A DNA stretch of 64,000 bases, taken from assembly GCF_051401765.1 (NCBI RefSeq), contig NW_027480450.1, positions 4,154,001 through 4,218,000 of the forward strand, written 5' to 3'. The position numbers were made by a program, and so were the translations under genes. The stretch is from Calliopsis andreniformis. Taxonomy: Eukaryota > Arthropoda > Insecta > Hymenoptera > Andrenidae. The stretch's first letter is position 1. Each line of letters opens with the position of its first letter. Shown one piece after another: positions 50,001-63,441 of the stretch. Below the pieces are notes generated by a model, which saw only the letters and a list, made by a program, of their open reading frames with translations, was not told the origin of the DNA and did no database searches.

Positions 50001-53000
50001 CTCAATCCTCAATCCTCAATCCTCAATCTTCAATCCTCAATACTCAATCATCAACCCTCAATCCTCAATCCTCAATCCTCAATCCCCAATCCTCAGTCAT
50101 GAATACTCAATCTTCAATCCTCAATGCTCAATCCTCAATCCTCAATCCTCAGTCCTCAATCCTCAATCATCAATCATCAACCTCAATCATCAACCGTGAG
50201 TCCTCGTCCTCAATCCTCAACCCTCAAGCCACAATCTCAATGCACAATGTTCAATTCTCAATCTTCAATCTTCAATCCTCAATACTCAACCTTCAATCCT
50301 CAAACCTCAATTCTCAATCCCCAGTACTCAATCCTCAATCGTCAATCCTCAATCCCCAATCCTCAATCTTCAATCTTCAATCCCCAATCCTCAATCCTCA
50401 ATCCTCAATCTTCAATCCTCAATACTCAACCTTCAACCCTCTATCCTCAACCCTCAGCCCTCATTCTCCATCCTCAATCCTCAATCCTCAATCCTCAATC
50501 TTCAATCCTCAATACTCAATCATCAATCCTCAATCCTCAATCCTCTGTCTTGAATACTCAATCTTCAATACTCAATCCTCAATCCTCAATACTGAATCCT
50601 CCATCCTCAATCCTCAACCCTCAATCCTCAATACCCAATCCTCAATCTTCAATCCTCGATCCTCAATCCTCAATTCTCAATCCTCTATCCCCAGTCCTCA
50701 GTCCTTAAACCTCAATCCTTAACCCCCAGCCCTCAACCTCAATCCTCAATCCTCAATCCTCAATCCTCAATCTTCAATCCTCAATACTCAATCTTCAATC
50801 GTCAATCCTCAGTCCTCAATCCTCAATCTTCAATCCTCAGTCCCCAATCCTCAATCTTCGATCCTCAATCCCCAATCCTCAATCCTCAATCGTCCATCCT
50901 CGATCATCAATCCTCAATCTTCAAAACTCAATCCTCAATCCTCAATTCTTAATCCTCAATACTCAACCATCAATCCTCAATTCTCAATACTCAATAGAAT
51001 ATCCTGAATTCGCAGGATTCAATCCTCAATCCTCAATCCTCAATCCTCAATCCTCAATACTCAAACCTCAATCCTCAACCCTCAGCCCTCATCCTCCATC
51101 CTCGAACCTCAATCCTCAATCCTCAATCCTCAATCCTCAATCCTCAATCCTCAGTTCTCAAACCACAATCCTGAATCCTCAATCCTGAATCCTCAATCTT
51201 CAGCCCCCAGTCCTCAACAATCAGTTGTCAATCCTCAATCCTCAATAGAATATCCTCAATTCACAGTTTTCAATACTCAATACCCTATCTGCAATCTTCA
51301 AATCTCTATCCACAAACATCAATTCTCACCACTCAACCCTCAACACTAAGTCCCCAATCCTCAATCTTCAATCCTCAATCCTCAATCCTCAATCCTCAAT
51401 CCTCAATCTTCAATACTCAACACTCAATCTTCAATCCTCAATCCTCAATTCTCAATCCCCAATCCTCAATCCTCAACCCTCATTCTTCAATCCTCAATAC
51501 CCAATCCTCAATCTTCAATTATCAATCCTCAATCCTCAATTCTCAATCCACAATCCTCAGCCCTCAGTCCTCAATCCTCAGTCCTCAACCCTCAGCCCTC
51601 ATCCTCAATCCTCAATTCTCAATCCTCAATCCTCAATCTTCAATCCTCAATACTCAACCTTCAATCCTCAATCCTCAGTCCTCAAACCTCAATTCTGAAT
51701 CCTCAATCCTGAATCCTCAATCTTCAGCCCTCAGTCCTCAGCAATCTGTTGTCAATCCTCAATCCTCAATAGAATATCCTCAACTCGCAGCTTTCAATAC
51801 TCAATACTCAATCTGCAATCTTCAAATCTCTATACACAAACACCAATTCTCATCACTCAGCCCTCAACTCTCAGTCCTCAATGTTCAATCCTCAATCCTC
51901 AACTCTCAATCTTCAATCCTCAATACTGTATCTTCAATCCTCAGACCCAAATCCTCAATCCTCAATCCTCAATCCTCAGTCATGAATACTCAATCTTCAA
52001 TACTCAATCCTCAATCCTCAATCCTCCATCCTCAATCCTCATCCTCCATCCTCAATCCCCAATTCTCACCCTTCAATCCTCAATACTCAATCTTCAATCC
52101 TCAATCCTCAATCCTCAATCCTCAATCGTCAATCCTCAATCCTCAATCCTCAATCACCAATCCTCAATCTTCAATACTCAATCCTCAATCCTGAATTCTC
52201 AATCCTCTATACTCAACCATCAATCCTCAATTGTCAATACTCAATAGAATATCCTGAATTCGCAGGATTCAACCGTCACCTCAGTCCTCAACCCTCAGCC
52301 CTCATCCTCCATCCTCGATCCTCAATCCTCAATCCTCAACCTTCAATCCTCAATACTCAATCTTCAATCCTCAATCCTCAATCCTCAATCCTCAATCCTC
52401 AATCTTCAATCTTCAATCCTCAACACTCAATCTTCAATCCTCAATCCTCAATCCTCAATCCTCAATCCTCAATCCTCAATCGTCAGTCTTCAATCCTCAC
52501 TACACAATCTTCAATCCTCAATCCTTAATCCTCAATCCTCAATCCTCATTCTTCAATCCTCAATACTCAATCTTCAATCCTCAATCCTCAATCCTCAATC
52601 CCCAATCCTCAATCCTAAATTATCAACCCTCAATCTTCAATAGTCAATCCTCAATCCTCAATTCTCAATCCTCAATACTCAACCATCAATCCTCAATTCT
52701 CAATACTCAATAGAATATCCTGAATTCGCAGGGTTCAATACTCAAACCTCAATCCTCAACCCTCAGCCCTCATCCTCCATCCTAGAACCTCAATACTCAA
52801 TCCTCAACCTTCAATCTTCAATCCTCAATCCTCAATCCTCAATCTTCAATCCTCAATACTCAATCTTCAATACTCAATACTCAGTCCTCAATCCTCCACC
52901 CTCAATCGTCAATCCTCAATCTTCAATCCTCAATACTCAACCTTCAATCCTCAATCCTCAATCCCCAATCCTCAATCCTCAATCTACAATCCTCAATACT

Positions 53001-53699
53001 CAATCATCAATCCTCAATCCTCAGTCCTCAAACCTCAATTCTGAATCCTCAATCCTGAATCCACAATATTCAGCCATCAGTCCTCAACAATCAGTTGTCA
53101 ATCCTCAATCCTCAATAGAATATCCTCAATTCACAGTTTCCAATACTCAATACTCAATTTGCAATCTTCAAATCTCTATCCACAAACATCAATTCTCATC
53201 ACTCAGCCCTCAACACTCAGTCCGCAATGTTCAATCCTCAATCCTCAATTCTCAATCTTCAATCCTCAATACTGAATCTTCAATTCTCATTCCCAAATCT
53301 TCAATCTTCAATCCTCAATCCTCAATCCTCAATCCTCAATCCTCAATCTTCAATCTTAAATCCTCAATACTCAATCTTCAATCCTCAATCCTCAATCGTA
53401 AATCCTCAATCCCCAATCCTCAATCGTCAGCCTTCAATCCTCATTACACAATCTTCAATCCTCAATCCTCAATCCTCATTCTTCAATCCTCAATACCCAA
53501 TCCTCAATATTCAGTCCTCAATTCTCAATCCTCAATTCTCAATCCTCAACCCTCAGTCCTCAGTCCTCATACCTCAATCCTCAATCCTCAATCTTCAGTC
53601 CTCAATACTCAATCTTCAATCCTCAATCCTCAATCCTCAATCCTCAATCCTCAATCCTCAATCCTCAATCGTCAGTCTTCGATCCTCAATACTCAATCT
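50001..53699. repeat. Mosaic heptamer block, 50.0-53.7 kb
   Basis: No clear tandem pair. It has A anchors at 51198, 51722 and 53068, and GAATTCGCAGG anchors at 50996, 52246 and 52712. Stretches resemble 13.0-13.3 kb (near 50.5-50.9 kb) and 46.9-47.3 kb (near 53.2-53.6 kb), so the block looks assembled from earlier units. Confidence 0.78.
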
Positions 53700-53930
53700 T
53701 CAATCATCAATCCTCAATCCTCAATCCTCAATTCTCATTCTTCAAGCCTCAATACCCAATCCTCAATCTTCAGTCCTCAATACTCAATCTTCAATCCTCG
53801 ATCCTCAATCCTCAATCCTCAATCCTCATTCTTCAATCCTCAATACCCAATCCTCAATCCTCAGTCCTCAATCGTCAATCCTCAATCCTCAATCCTCAAT
53901 CGTCAGCCTTTAATCCTCATTACACAATCT
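53700..53930. repeat. 231-bp tandem duplication, copy 1
   Basis: CATTCTTCAA markers at 53736 and 53827 recur at 53967 and 54058, exactly 231 bp (33 x 7) apart. Contains ATACCCAATCCTCAATC twice. Confidence 0.83.
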
Positions 53931-54161
53931 TCAATCCTCAATCCTCAATCCTCATTCTTCAATTCTCATTCTTCAATCCTCAATACCCAATCCTCAATCT
54001 TCAGTCCTCAATACTCAATCTTCAATCCTCAATCCTCAATCCTCAATCCTCAATCCTCATTCTTCAATCCTCAATACCCAATCCTCAATCCTCAGTCCTC
54101 AATCCTCAATCCTCAATCCTCAATTCTCAATCCTCAATCCTCAGTCCTCTGTCCCCATACC
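53931..54161. repeat. 231-bp tandem duplication, copy 2
   Basis: Second unit of the 231-bp pair. It runs into the TTGAGCCCTC block at about 54175. Confidence 0.83.
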
Positions 54162-54464
54162 TCAATCCTCAACCTTGAGCCCTCATCCTCAATCCTCAAT
54201 CCTCAATCCTCAATCCTCAACGTTCAATCCTCATTACTCAATCTTCAATCCTCAATCATCAGCCCTCAATCCTCAATATTCAATCCTCAGTCCCTAATCC
54301 TCAATCTTCAATCCTCAATCCTCAATCCTCAATCCTCAATCCTCAATCCTCAATCTTCAGTCCTCAATACTCAATCTTCAATCCTCAATCCTCATTCCTC
54401 AATCCTCAATCCTCAATCCTCAATCCTCAATCCTCAATCCCCAATCCTCAATTCTCAATCCTCA
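54114..54464. repeat. TTGAGCCCTC block, copy 2 (offset 10,554 bp)
   Basis: Partner of 43560-43910. Two GAATTCGCAGG anchors (54502 and 54822) lie to its right, unlike the first copy, which leads into an A anchor at 43934. Confidence 0.78.
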
Positions 54465-55166
54465 ATACTCAACCATCAATCCTCAATTCTCAATACACAA
54501 TAGAATATCCTGAATTCGCAGGCTTCAATACTCAAACCTCAATCCTCAACCCTCAACCCTCATCCTCCATCCTCGATTCTCAATCCTCAATCCTCAATCT
54601 TCTATTCTCAATACTCAATCTTCAATCCTCAATCCTCAATCCTCAATCCCCAATCCTCAATCTTCCATTCTCAACACTCAATCTTCAATCCTCAATCCTC
54701 ATTCTCAATCCTCAACCCTCAATCCTCAATCATCAATCCTCAATCTTCAATACTCAATCCGCAATCCTCAATTCTCAATCCTCAATACTCAACCATCAAT
54801 CCTCAATTCTCAATACTCAATAGAATACCCTGAATTCGCAGGCTTCAATACTCAAACCTCAATCCTCAAACCCTCAGACCTCATCCTCCATCCTCAATCT
54901 TCAATCCTCAATACTCAATTTTAATCCTCTATCCTCAATCCTCAATCCCCAACCCTCAATCTTCAATCCTCAATACTCAATCTTCAATCCTCAATCCTCA
55001 ACCTTCAGCCCTCATCCTGCATCCTCAATCCTCAGTCCCCAATCCTCAATCTTCCATCCTCAAAACTCAATCTTCAATCCTCAATCCTCAATCCTCAATC
55101 CTCAATCCTCAATCCTCAATCATCAATCCTCAATCTTCAATCTTCAATCCTCAATCCTCAATCCTC

Positions 55167-55859
55167 AATCCTCAATTTTCAATACTAAATACTCAATCTT
55201 CAATCCTCAATCCTCAATCCTCAATCCTCAATCCTCAATCCTCGATCCTCAATCCTCAATCCCCAACCCTCAATCTTCAATCCTCAATACTCAATCTTCA
55301 ATCCTCAATCCTCAATCCTCAATCTTCAATCCTCAATTCACTGTCTTCAATCCTCAATCCTCAATGCTCAATCCTCAATCCTCAATCCTCAGTCCTAAAT
55401 CATCAATCCAAAATCCTCAATCCTCAATCCTCAACTGCGAGTCCTCGTCCACAGTCCTCAACCCTCAGTCCTCAATCATCAATACACAATCTTCAATCCT
55501 CAATCTTCAATCCTCAATACTCAATCTTCAATCATCAATCCTCAATTCTTAATCCTTAATACTCAATCCTCAATCGTCAATCCTCAACCTTCAATCCTAA
55601 ACACTCAATCTTCAATCCTCAATACTCAATCATCAATCCTCAATCCTCAACCCTCAGCCCTCATCCTCCATTCTCAATCGTCAATCCTCAATCCTCAATC
55701 TTCAATCCTCAATACTCAATCTTCAATCCTCAAACCTCAATTCTCAATCCTCAATACTCAATCCTCAAACGTCAATCCTCAATCCCCAATCCTCAATCTT
55801 CAATCTTCAATCCCCAATCCTCAATCCTCAATCCTCAATCTTCAATCCTCAATACTCAC
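55167..55859. repeat. 9,993-bp-offset duplication, copy 2
   Basis: Partner of 45174-45866. Few differences: AACTGCGAGTCC for AACCGCGAGTCC near 55435 and CTCAAACGTC for CTCAATCGTC near 55766. It ends where ACTCACACATC appears. Confidence 0.87.
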
Positions 55860-56647
55860 ACATCAATACTCAATCTTCAATCCTCAATCCTCAATCCTCA
55901 ATCCTCAATCATCAATCCTCAGTACTCAATCTTCAATCCTCAATCCTCAATACTCAATCCTCAATCCTAAATCATCATTCCACAATCTTCCATACTCTAA
56001 TCCTCAATCCTCAATCCTCAATCCTCAATATTCAATCATCAATCCTCAATTCTCAATACTCAATAGAATATCCTGAGTTCTCAGGATTCAATGCTCGAAC
56101 CTCAATCCTCAACCCTCAGGCCTCATTCTCAATCCTCAATCCTCAATCCTCAATCCTCAATATTCAATCCTCAATACTCAACATTCAATCCTCAATCCTC
56201 AATCCCCAATCCTCAATCCTCAATCCTCAATTCTCAATCTTCAATCCTCAATAATCAATCTCCAATCCTAGATACTCAATCCCCAATCCTCAATCCTTGA
56301 TCCATCAATATTCAATCCTCAATCCCCAGTCCTCGATCTACAATCCTCAATGCTCAATCCTCAATCCTCAATCCTCAGTCCTCAATCCTCAATTCTCAAT
56401 CCTCAATCCTCTATACACAATATTCAACACACAACCCTCAACCATCAATCCTCAATACTCAACCATCAATCCGCAATTCTCAATCCTCAATACTCAATCC
56501 ACAATCGTCAATCCTCAATCCCCAGTCATCAATCTTCAAACCTCAATCCTCAATCCTCAATCCTCAATCTTCAATCCTCAATACTCAATCTTGAATCCTC
56601 AATCCTCAATCCTCAATCCTCAATCCTCAATCTTCAATCCTCGATAT

Positions 56648-58494
56648 TCAATCCTCAATCCTCAATCCTCAATATTCAACACACAACACTCAACCATCAA
56701 TCCTCAATAGTCAACCATCAATCCTCAATTCTCAATACTCAATAGAATATCCTGAATTCTCATGGTTCAATACTCAATCCACAATATTCAATAATCAAAT
56801 CTCAATCCTCAAACATCAATTCTTAACACTCAATCCACAACACTCAGTCCTCTCTCTTCAATCCTCCACCCTCAATCCTCAATCCTCAAGCGTCAATCCT
56901 CAATCCTCAATCCTCAACTCTCAATCCTCAGTCCTCAAACCTCAATCCCGAATCCTCAATCATGAATCCTCAAACTTCAGCACTCAGTCCTCAACAATCA
57001 ACTGTCAATTCTCAATACTCAATGGAATATCCTCAATTCACAGTTTTCAATACTCAATCCCCATTCTTCAATCTTCAAATCTCAATCCACAAACATCAAT
57101 TCCCATCACTCAACCCTCAACACTCAGTCCTCAATCTTCAATACTCAGTCCTCAATCCTCAATCTTCAATCCCCAATACTCAATCTTCAATTCTCAATCC
57201 CCAATTCTCCATCCTCAATACTCAATCCTCAATCCTCAATCCTCAATCCTCAATCCTCTTTCTACAATCCTCAATCCTCAATCCTCAATCCTCAATCCTC
57301 AATCCTCATTCTTCAATCCTCAATACTCAATCGTCAATCCTCAATCCTCAATCCTCAATCCTCAATACTCAGTCCTCAATCCTCAGTCCTCAGACCTCAA
57401 TCCTCAATCCTCAACCCTCAGCCCTCATCCTCAATCCTCAATTCTCAATCCTCAATCTGCAATCTTCAATCCTCAATACTCAACCTTCAATCCTCAATCC
57501 TCAGTCCTCAAACCTTAATTCTGAATCGTCAATACTGAATCCTCAATCTTCAGTCCTCAGTCCTCAACAATCAGTTGTCAATCCTCAATCCTCAATAGAG
57601 TATCCTCAATTCACAGTTTTCAACACTCAATACTCAATCTGCAATCTTCAAATCTCTATCCACAAACATCAATTTTCATCACTCAACCCTCAACACTCTG
57701 TCCTCAATGTTCAATCCTCAATCCTCAATTCTCAATCTTCAATTCTCAATACTGTATCTTCACTCCTCAATCCTCAATACTCAATCCTCATGCCTCAATC
57801 CTCAATCTTCAATCCTCAGTACCCAATCCTCAGTCTTCAATCCTCGATCCTCAATCCTCAATCCTCAATCCTCAATCCTCAATCCTCAATCATCAATCCT
57901 CAGTACTCAATCTTCAATCCTCAATCCTCAATACTCAATCCTCAATCCTAAATCATCATTCCACAATCTTCCATACTCTAATCCTCAATCCTCAATCCTC
58001 AATCCTCAATACTCAACCATCAATCCTCAATTCTCAATACTCAATAGAATATCCTGAGTTCTCAGGATTCAATGCTCGAACCTCAATCCTCAACCCTCAG
58101 GCCTCATTCTCAATCCTCAATCCTCAATCCTCAATCCTCAATATTCAATCCTCAATACTCAACATTCAATCCTCAATCCTCAATCCCCAATCCTCAATCC
58201 TCAATCCTCAATCCTTAATCTTCAATCCTCAATAATCAATCTCCAATCCTAGATACTCAATCCCCAATCCTCAATCCTTGATCCATCAATATTCAATCCT
58301 CAATCCCCAGTCCTCGATCTACAATCCTCAATGCTCAATCCTCAATCCTCAATCCTCAGTCCTCAATCCTCAATTCTCAATCCTCAAACCTCAATCCTCA
58401 ACCGTCAGTCCTCGTTCTCAATCCTAAACCCTCAATCCTCAATCCACAATCTTCAATCATCAATACTCAATCATCAATCCTCAATTCTCAATTC
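56648..58494. repeat. 1,847-bp tandem duplication, copy 1
   Basis: Directly followed by copy 2. Anchors: B (56744), A (56975), A (57548), C with dyad (58046; palindrome at 58053-58066). 1,847 is 264 x 7 minus 1, which equals three hexamers (near 57424, 58099, 58403) and two octamers (near 57974 and 58280) counted along it. An older diverged neighbour of the same unit lies at 56040-56647. Confidence 0.92.
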
Positions 58495-60340
58495 TCAATC
58501 CTCAATCCTCAATCCTCAATATTCAACACACAACACTCAACCATCAATCCTCAATAGTCAACCATCAATCCTCAATTCTCAATACTCAATAGAATATCCT
58601 GAATTCTCATGGTTCAATACTCAATCCACAATATTCAATAATCAAATCCCAATCCTCAAACATCAATTCTTAACACTCAATCCACAACACTCAGTCCTCT
58701 CTCTTCAATCCTCCACCCTCAATCCTCAATCCTCAAGCGTCAATCCTCAATCCTCAATCCTCAACTCTCAATCCTCAGTCCTCAAACCTCAATCCCGAAT
58801 CCTCAATCATGAATCCTCAACCTTCAGCACTCAGTCCTCAACAATCAACTGTCAATTCTCAATACTCAATGGAATATCCTCAATTCACAGTTTTCAATAC
58901 TCAATCCCCATTCTTCAATCTTCAAATCTCAATCCACAAACATCAATTCCCATCACTCAACCCTCAACACTCAGTCCTCAATCTTCAATACTCAGTCCTC
59001 AATCCTCAATCTTCAATCCCCAATACTCAATCTTCAATTCTCAATCCCCAATTCTCCATCCTCAATACTCAATCCTCAATCCTCAATCCTCAATCCTCAA
59101 TCCTCTTTCTACAATCCTCAATCCTCAATCCTCAATCCTCAATCCTCAATCCTCATTCTTCAATCCTCAATACTCAATCGTCAATCCTCAATCCTCAATC
59201 CTCAATCCTCAATACTCAGTCCTCAATCCTCAGTCCTCAGACCTCAATCCTCAATCCTCAACCCTCAGCCCTCATCCTCAATCCTCAATTCTCAATCCTC
59301 AATCTGCAATCTTCAATCCTCAATACTCAACCTTCAATCCTCAATCCTCAGTCCTCAAACCTTAATTCTGAATCGTCAATACTGAATCCTCAATCTTCAG
59401 TCCTCAGTCCTCAACAACAGTTGTCAATCCTCAATCCTCAATAGAGTATCCTCAATTCACAGTTTTCAACACTCAATACTCAATCTGCAATCTTCAAATC
59501 TCTATCCACAAACATCAATTTTCATCACTCAACCCTCAACACTCTGTCCTCAATGTTCAATCCTCAATCCTCAATTCTCAATCTTCAATTCTCAATACTG
59601 TATCTTCACTCCTCAATCCTCAATACTCAATCCTCATGCCTCAATCCTCAATCTTCAATCCTCAGTACCCAATCCTCAGTCTTCAATCCTCGATCCTCAA
59701 TCCTCAATCCTCAATCCTCAATCCTCAATCCTCAATCATCAATCCTCAGTACTCAATCTTCAATCCTCAATCCTCAATACTCAATCCTCAATCCTAAATC
59801 ATCATTCCACAATCTTCCATACTCTAATCCTCAATCCTCAATCCTCAATCCTCAATACTCAACCATCAATCCTCAATTCTCAATACTCAATAGAATATCC
59901 TGAGTTCTCAGGATTCAATGCTCGAACCTCAATCCTCAACCCTCAGGCCTCATTCTCAATCCTCAATCCTCAATCCTCAATCCTCAATATTCAATCCTCA
60001 ATACTCAACATTCAATCCTCAATCCTCAATCCCCAATCCTCAATCCTCAATCCTCAATCCTTAATCTTCAATCCTCAATAATCAATCTCCAATCCTAGAT
60101 ACTCAATCCCCAATCCTCAATCCTTGATCCATCAATATTCAATCCTCAATCCCCAGTCCTCGATCTACAATCCTCAATGCTCAATCCTCAATCCTCAATC
60201 CTCAGTCCTCAATCCTCAATTCTCAATCCTCAAACCTCAATCCTCAACCGTCAGTCCTCGTCCTCAATCCTAAACCCTCAATCCTCAATCCACAATCTTC
60301 AATCATCAATACTCAATCATCAATCCTCAATTCTCAATTC
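58495..60340. repeat. 1,847-bp tandem duplication, copy 2 (1-bp deletion)
   Basis: Nearly identical to copy 1. It has a 1-bp deletion in the A anchor near 59416 (ACAACAGTTG for ACAATCAGTTG), so the offset changes from 1,847 to 1,846. The other difference I noticed is CTCAACCTTC for CTCAAACTTC near 58815. Anchors: B 58591, A 58822, A 59395, C 59892. Confidence 0.92.
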
Positions 60341-62061
60341 TCAATCCTCAATCCTCTATACACAATATTCAACACACAACCCTCAACCATAAATCCTCAA
60401 TACTCAACCATCAATCCTCAATTCTCAATACTCAATAGAAAATCCTGAATCCTCATGGTTCAATACTCAATCCACAATATTCAATAATCAAATCTCAATC
60501 CTCAAACATTAATCCTTAACACTCAATCCACAACACTCAGTCATCTCTCTTCAATCCACCATCCTCAATCCTCAATCCTCAACAGTCAATCCTCAATCCT
60601 CAATCCTCAACTCTCAATCCTCAGTCCTCAAACCTCAATCCCGAATCCTCAATCCTAAATCCTCAATCTTCAGCCCTCAGTCCTCAACAATCAACTGTCA
60701 ATTCTCAATCCTCAATAGAATATCCTCAATTCACAGTTTTCAATACTCAATCCGCATACTTCAACCCTCAAATCTCAATCCACAAACTTCAATTCTCATC
60801 ACTCAACCCTCAACACTCAGTCCTCAATTTTTCAATCCTCAATCCTCAATCCTAAATCTTCAATCCTCAATACTCAATCTTCAATCCTCAATCCCCAATT
60901 CTCAATCCTCAATACTCAATCCTCAATCGTCAATCCTCAATCCCCAATCCTGAATCTTCAATCCTCAATGCTCAATCCTCAATCCTCAATCCTCAATCTT
61001 CAATCCTCTATACTCAATCTTCAATCCTCAATCCTCAATCCTCAGTCCTCAGTCCTCAACCCTCAATCCTCAACCCTCAGCCCTCATCCTCAATCCTCAA
61101 TCCTCAATCCTCAATCCTCAATCCTCAATCCTCAATCCTCAATCCTAAATCATCAATCCTCAATCTTCAATACTCAATCCTCAATCGTCAATCCTCAACC
61201 CTCAATACTCAACCATCAAGCCTCAATTCTCAATACTCAACAGAATATCCTGAATTCTCATATTTCTATACTCAATACACAATATTCAATAATCAAATCA
61301 CAATCCTCAAAGATCAATTCTCAACACTCAATCCTGAACACTCGGTCCTCTCTCTTTAATCCTCCATACTCAATCCTCAATCCTCAAGCGTCAATACTCA
61401 ATCCTCAATCCTCAATCCTCAATCCTCATTCTTCAAACCTCAATACCCAATCCTCAATCTTCAATCCTCAATCCCCAATCCTCAATACCTAATGCTCAAT
61501 CTTCTGTCCTCAATCCTCAATCCTCAATGCTCAGTCCTCAATCCTCAGTCCTCAGTCCTCAACCCTCAATCCTCAACCCTCAGCCCTCATCCTCAATCCT
61601 CAATCCTCAATCCTCAATCCTCAACCTTCTATTCTCAATACTCAATCTTCAATCCTCAATCCTCAGTCCTCATACCTCAATTCTGAATCCTCAATCCTGA
61701 ATCCTCAATCTTCAGCCCTCAGTACTCAACAATCACCTGTCGATCCTCAGTCCTCAATAGAAAATCCTCAATTCACAGTATTCAATACTCAATCCCCATT
61801 CTTCAATCTTCAAATCTAAATCCACAAACATCAATTCTCATCACTCAACCCTCAACACTCAATCCTCAATCTTCAATTCTCAATCCTCAATCCTCAATGT
61901 TCAATCCTCGATACTCTACCTTCAATCCTCAATCCGCAATTCTCAATCCTCAATACTCAATCCACAATCGTCAATCCTCAATCCCCAGTCATCAATCTTC
62001 AATCCTCAATCCTCAATCCTCAATCCTCAATCTTCAATCCTCAATACTCAATCTTGAATCC
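60341..62061. repeat. Diverged continuation of the B-A unit
   Basis: Starts with CTCTATACACAATATTC, which also occurs near 56410, then a B anchor (60437, with AGAAAAT for AGAATAT), an A anchor (60668), a second diverged B anchor (61244, with ACAGAATAT and TCATATTTC) and an A anchor (61710, with AATCACC for AATCAGT). The B-A order is the same as in the 1,847-bp unit but divergence is much greater, so these are older relatives. Confidence 0.82.
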
Positions 62062-63441
62062 TCAATACTCAATCCTCAATCCTCAATCCTCAATCTTCAA
62101 TCCTCGATAATCAATCTTCAACCCTCAATCCTCAAACCTCGAACCTCAATCCTCAACCTTAAGCCGTCATCCTCAATCCTCAATCCTCAATCCTCAATCC
62201 TCAATCCGCAATCCTCAATCCTCAATCTTCAATCCTCAATACTCAACCTTCAATCCTCAATCATCAGTCCTCAAACCACAATTCTGAATCCTCAATCCTG
62301 AATCCTCAATCTTCTGCCCTCAGTCCTCAGCAATCAGTTGTCAATCCTCAATCCTCAATGGAATATTCTCCATTCACAGTTTTCAATCCTCAATCCTCAA
62401 TCATCAATCTTCAATCCTCAATCCTCGGTCCTTTATACTCAATCTTCAATCCTCAATACTCAATCCTCCATCCTCAGTCCACAGTCCTCAAACCTCAATT
62501 CTGAATCCTCAATACTCAATCTTCAACCCTCAATCCTCAGTCCTCAATACTCAACCACCCTCAATCCTGAATTCTCAATCTTCAATTCTCAATACTGTAT
62601 CTTCGATCCTCAATCCTCAATCCTCAATCCTCAATCCTCAATCCTCAATCCTCAATCTTCAATCCTCAGTCCCCAATCCTCAGTCTTCAATCCTCGATCC
62701 TCAATCCTCAATCCTCAATCCTCAATCCTCAATCCTCAATACTCAATCCTCAATCCTCAATCCTCAATCTTCAATCCTCAATACTCAATCTGCAATCCTC
62801 AATCCTCAATCCTCAATCCCCAATCCTCATCCTTCAATCCTCAATACTCAATCTTCAATCCTCAATCCTCAATTCTCAATCCTCAATCCTCAATCCTCAA
62901 TCATGGATCCTCAATCTTCAATACTCAATCCTCAATCATCAATTCTCAATCCTCAATACTCTGCCATCAATTCTCAATTCCCAATACTCGATAAAATATC
63001 CTGAATTCTATGGATTCAATACTCAAACCTCAATCCTCAACCCTCAGCCCTCATACTCCATCCTCAACCCTCAATCCTCAATCCTGAATCTTCAATCCTC
63101 AATACTCAATCTTCAATCCTCAATCCGCAATACTCAATCCTCAATCATCAATCCTCAGTCATGAATACTCAATGTTCAATACTCAATCATCAATCCTCAA
63201 TCCTCAATCCTCAATCTTCAATCCTCAATACTCAATCTTCAACCCTCAATGTTCAATCCTCAATACCCAATCCTCAATCTTCAGTCCTCAATCCTCAATC
63301 TTCAATCCCCAAACCTCAATCCTCAGTCCTCAGACCTCAATCCTGAATCCACAATCCTGAATCCTCAATATTCAGGCCTGAGTCCTCAACAATCAGTTGT
63401 CAATCCTCAATCCTCAATAGAATATCCTCAATTCACAGTTT
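62062..63441. repeat. 1,380-bp tandem duplication, copy 1
   Basis: The next copy begins at 63442. 1,380 is 197 x 7 plus 1, which equals two hexamers (near 62165 and 63050) and one +3 insertion (CAACCACCCTC near 62555). Contains a truncated A anchor at 62311 with GGAATATTCTCC, and a second truncated one at 63369. Confidence 0.93.
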
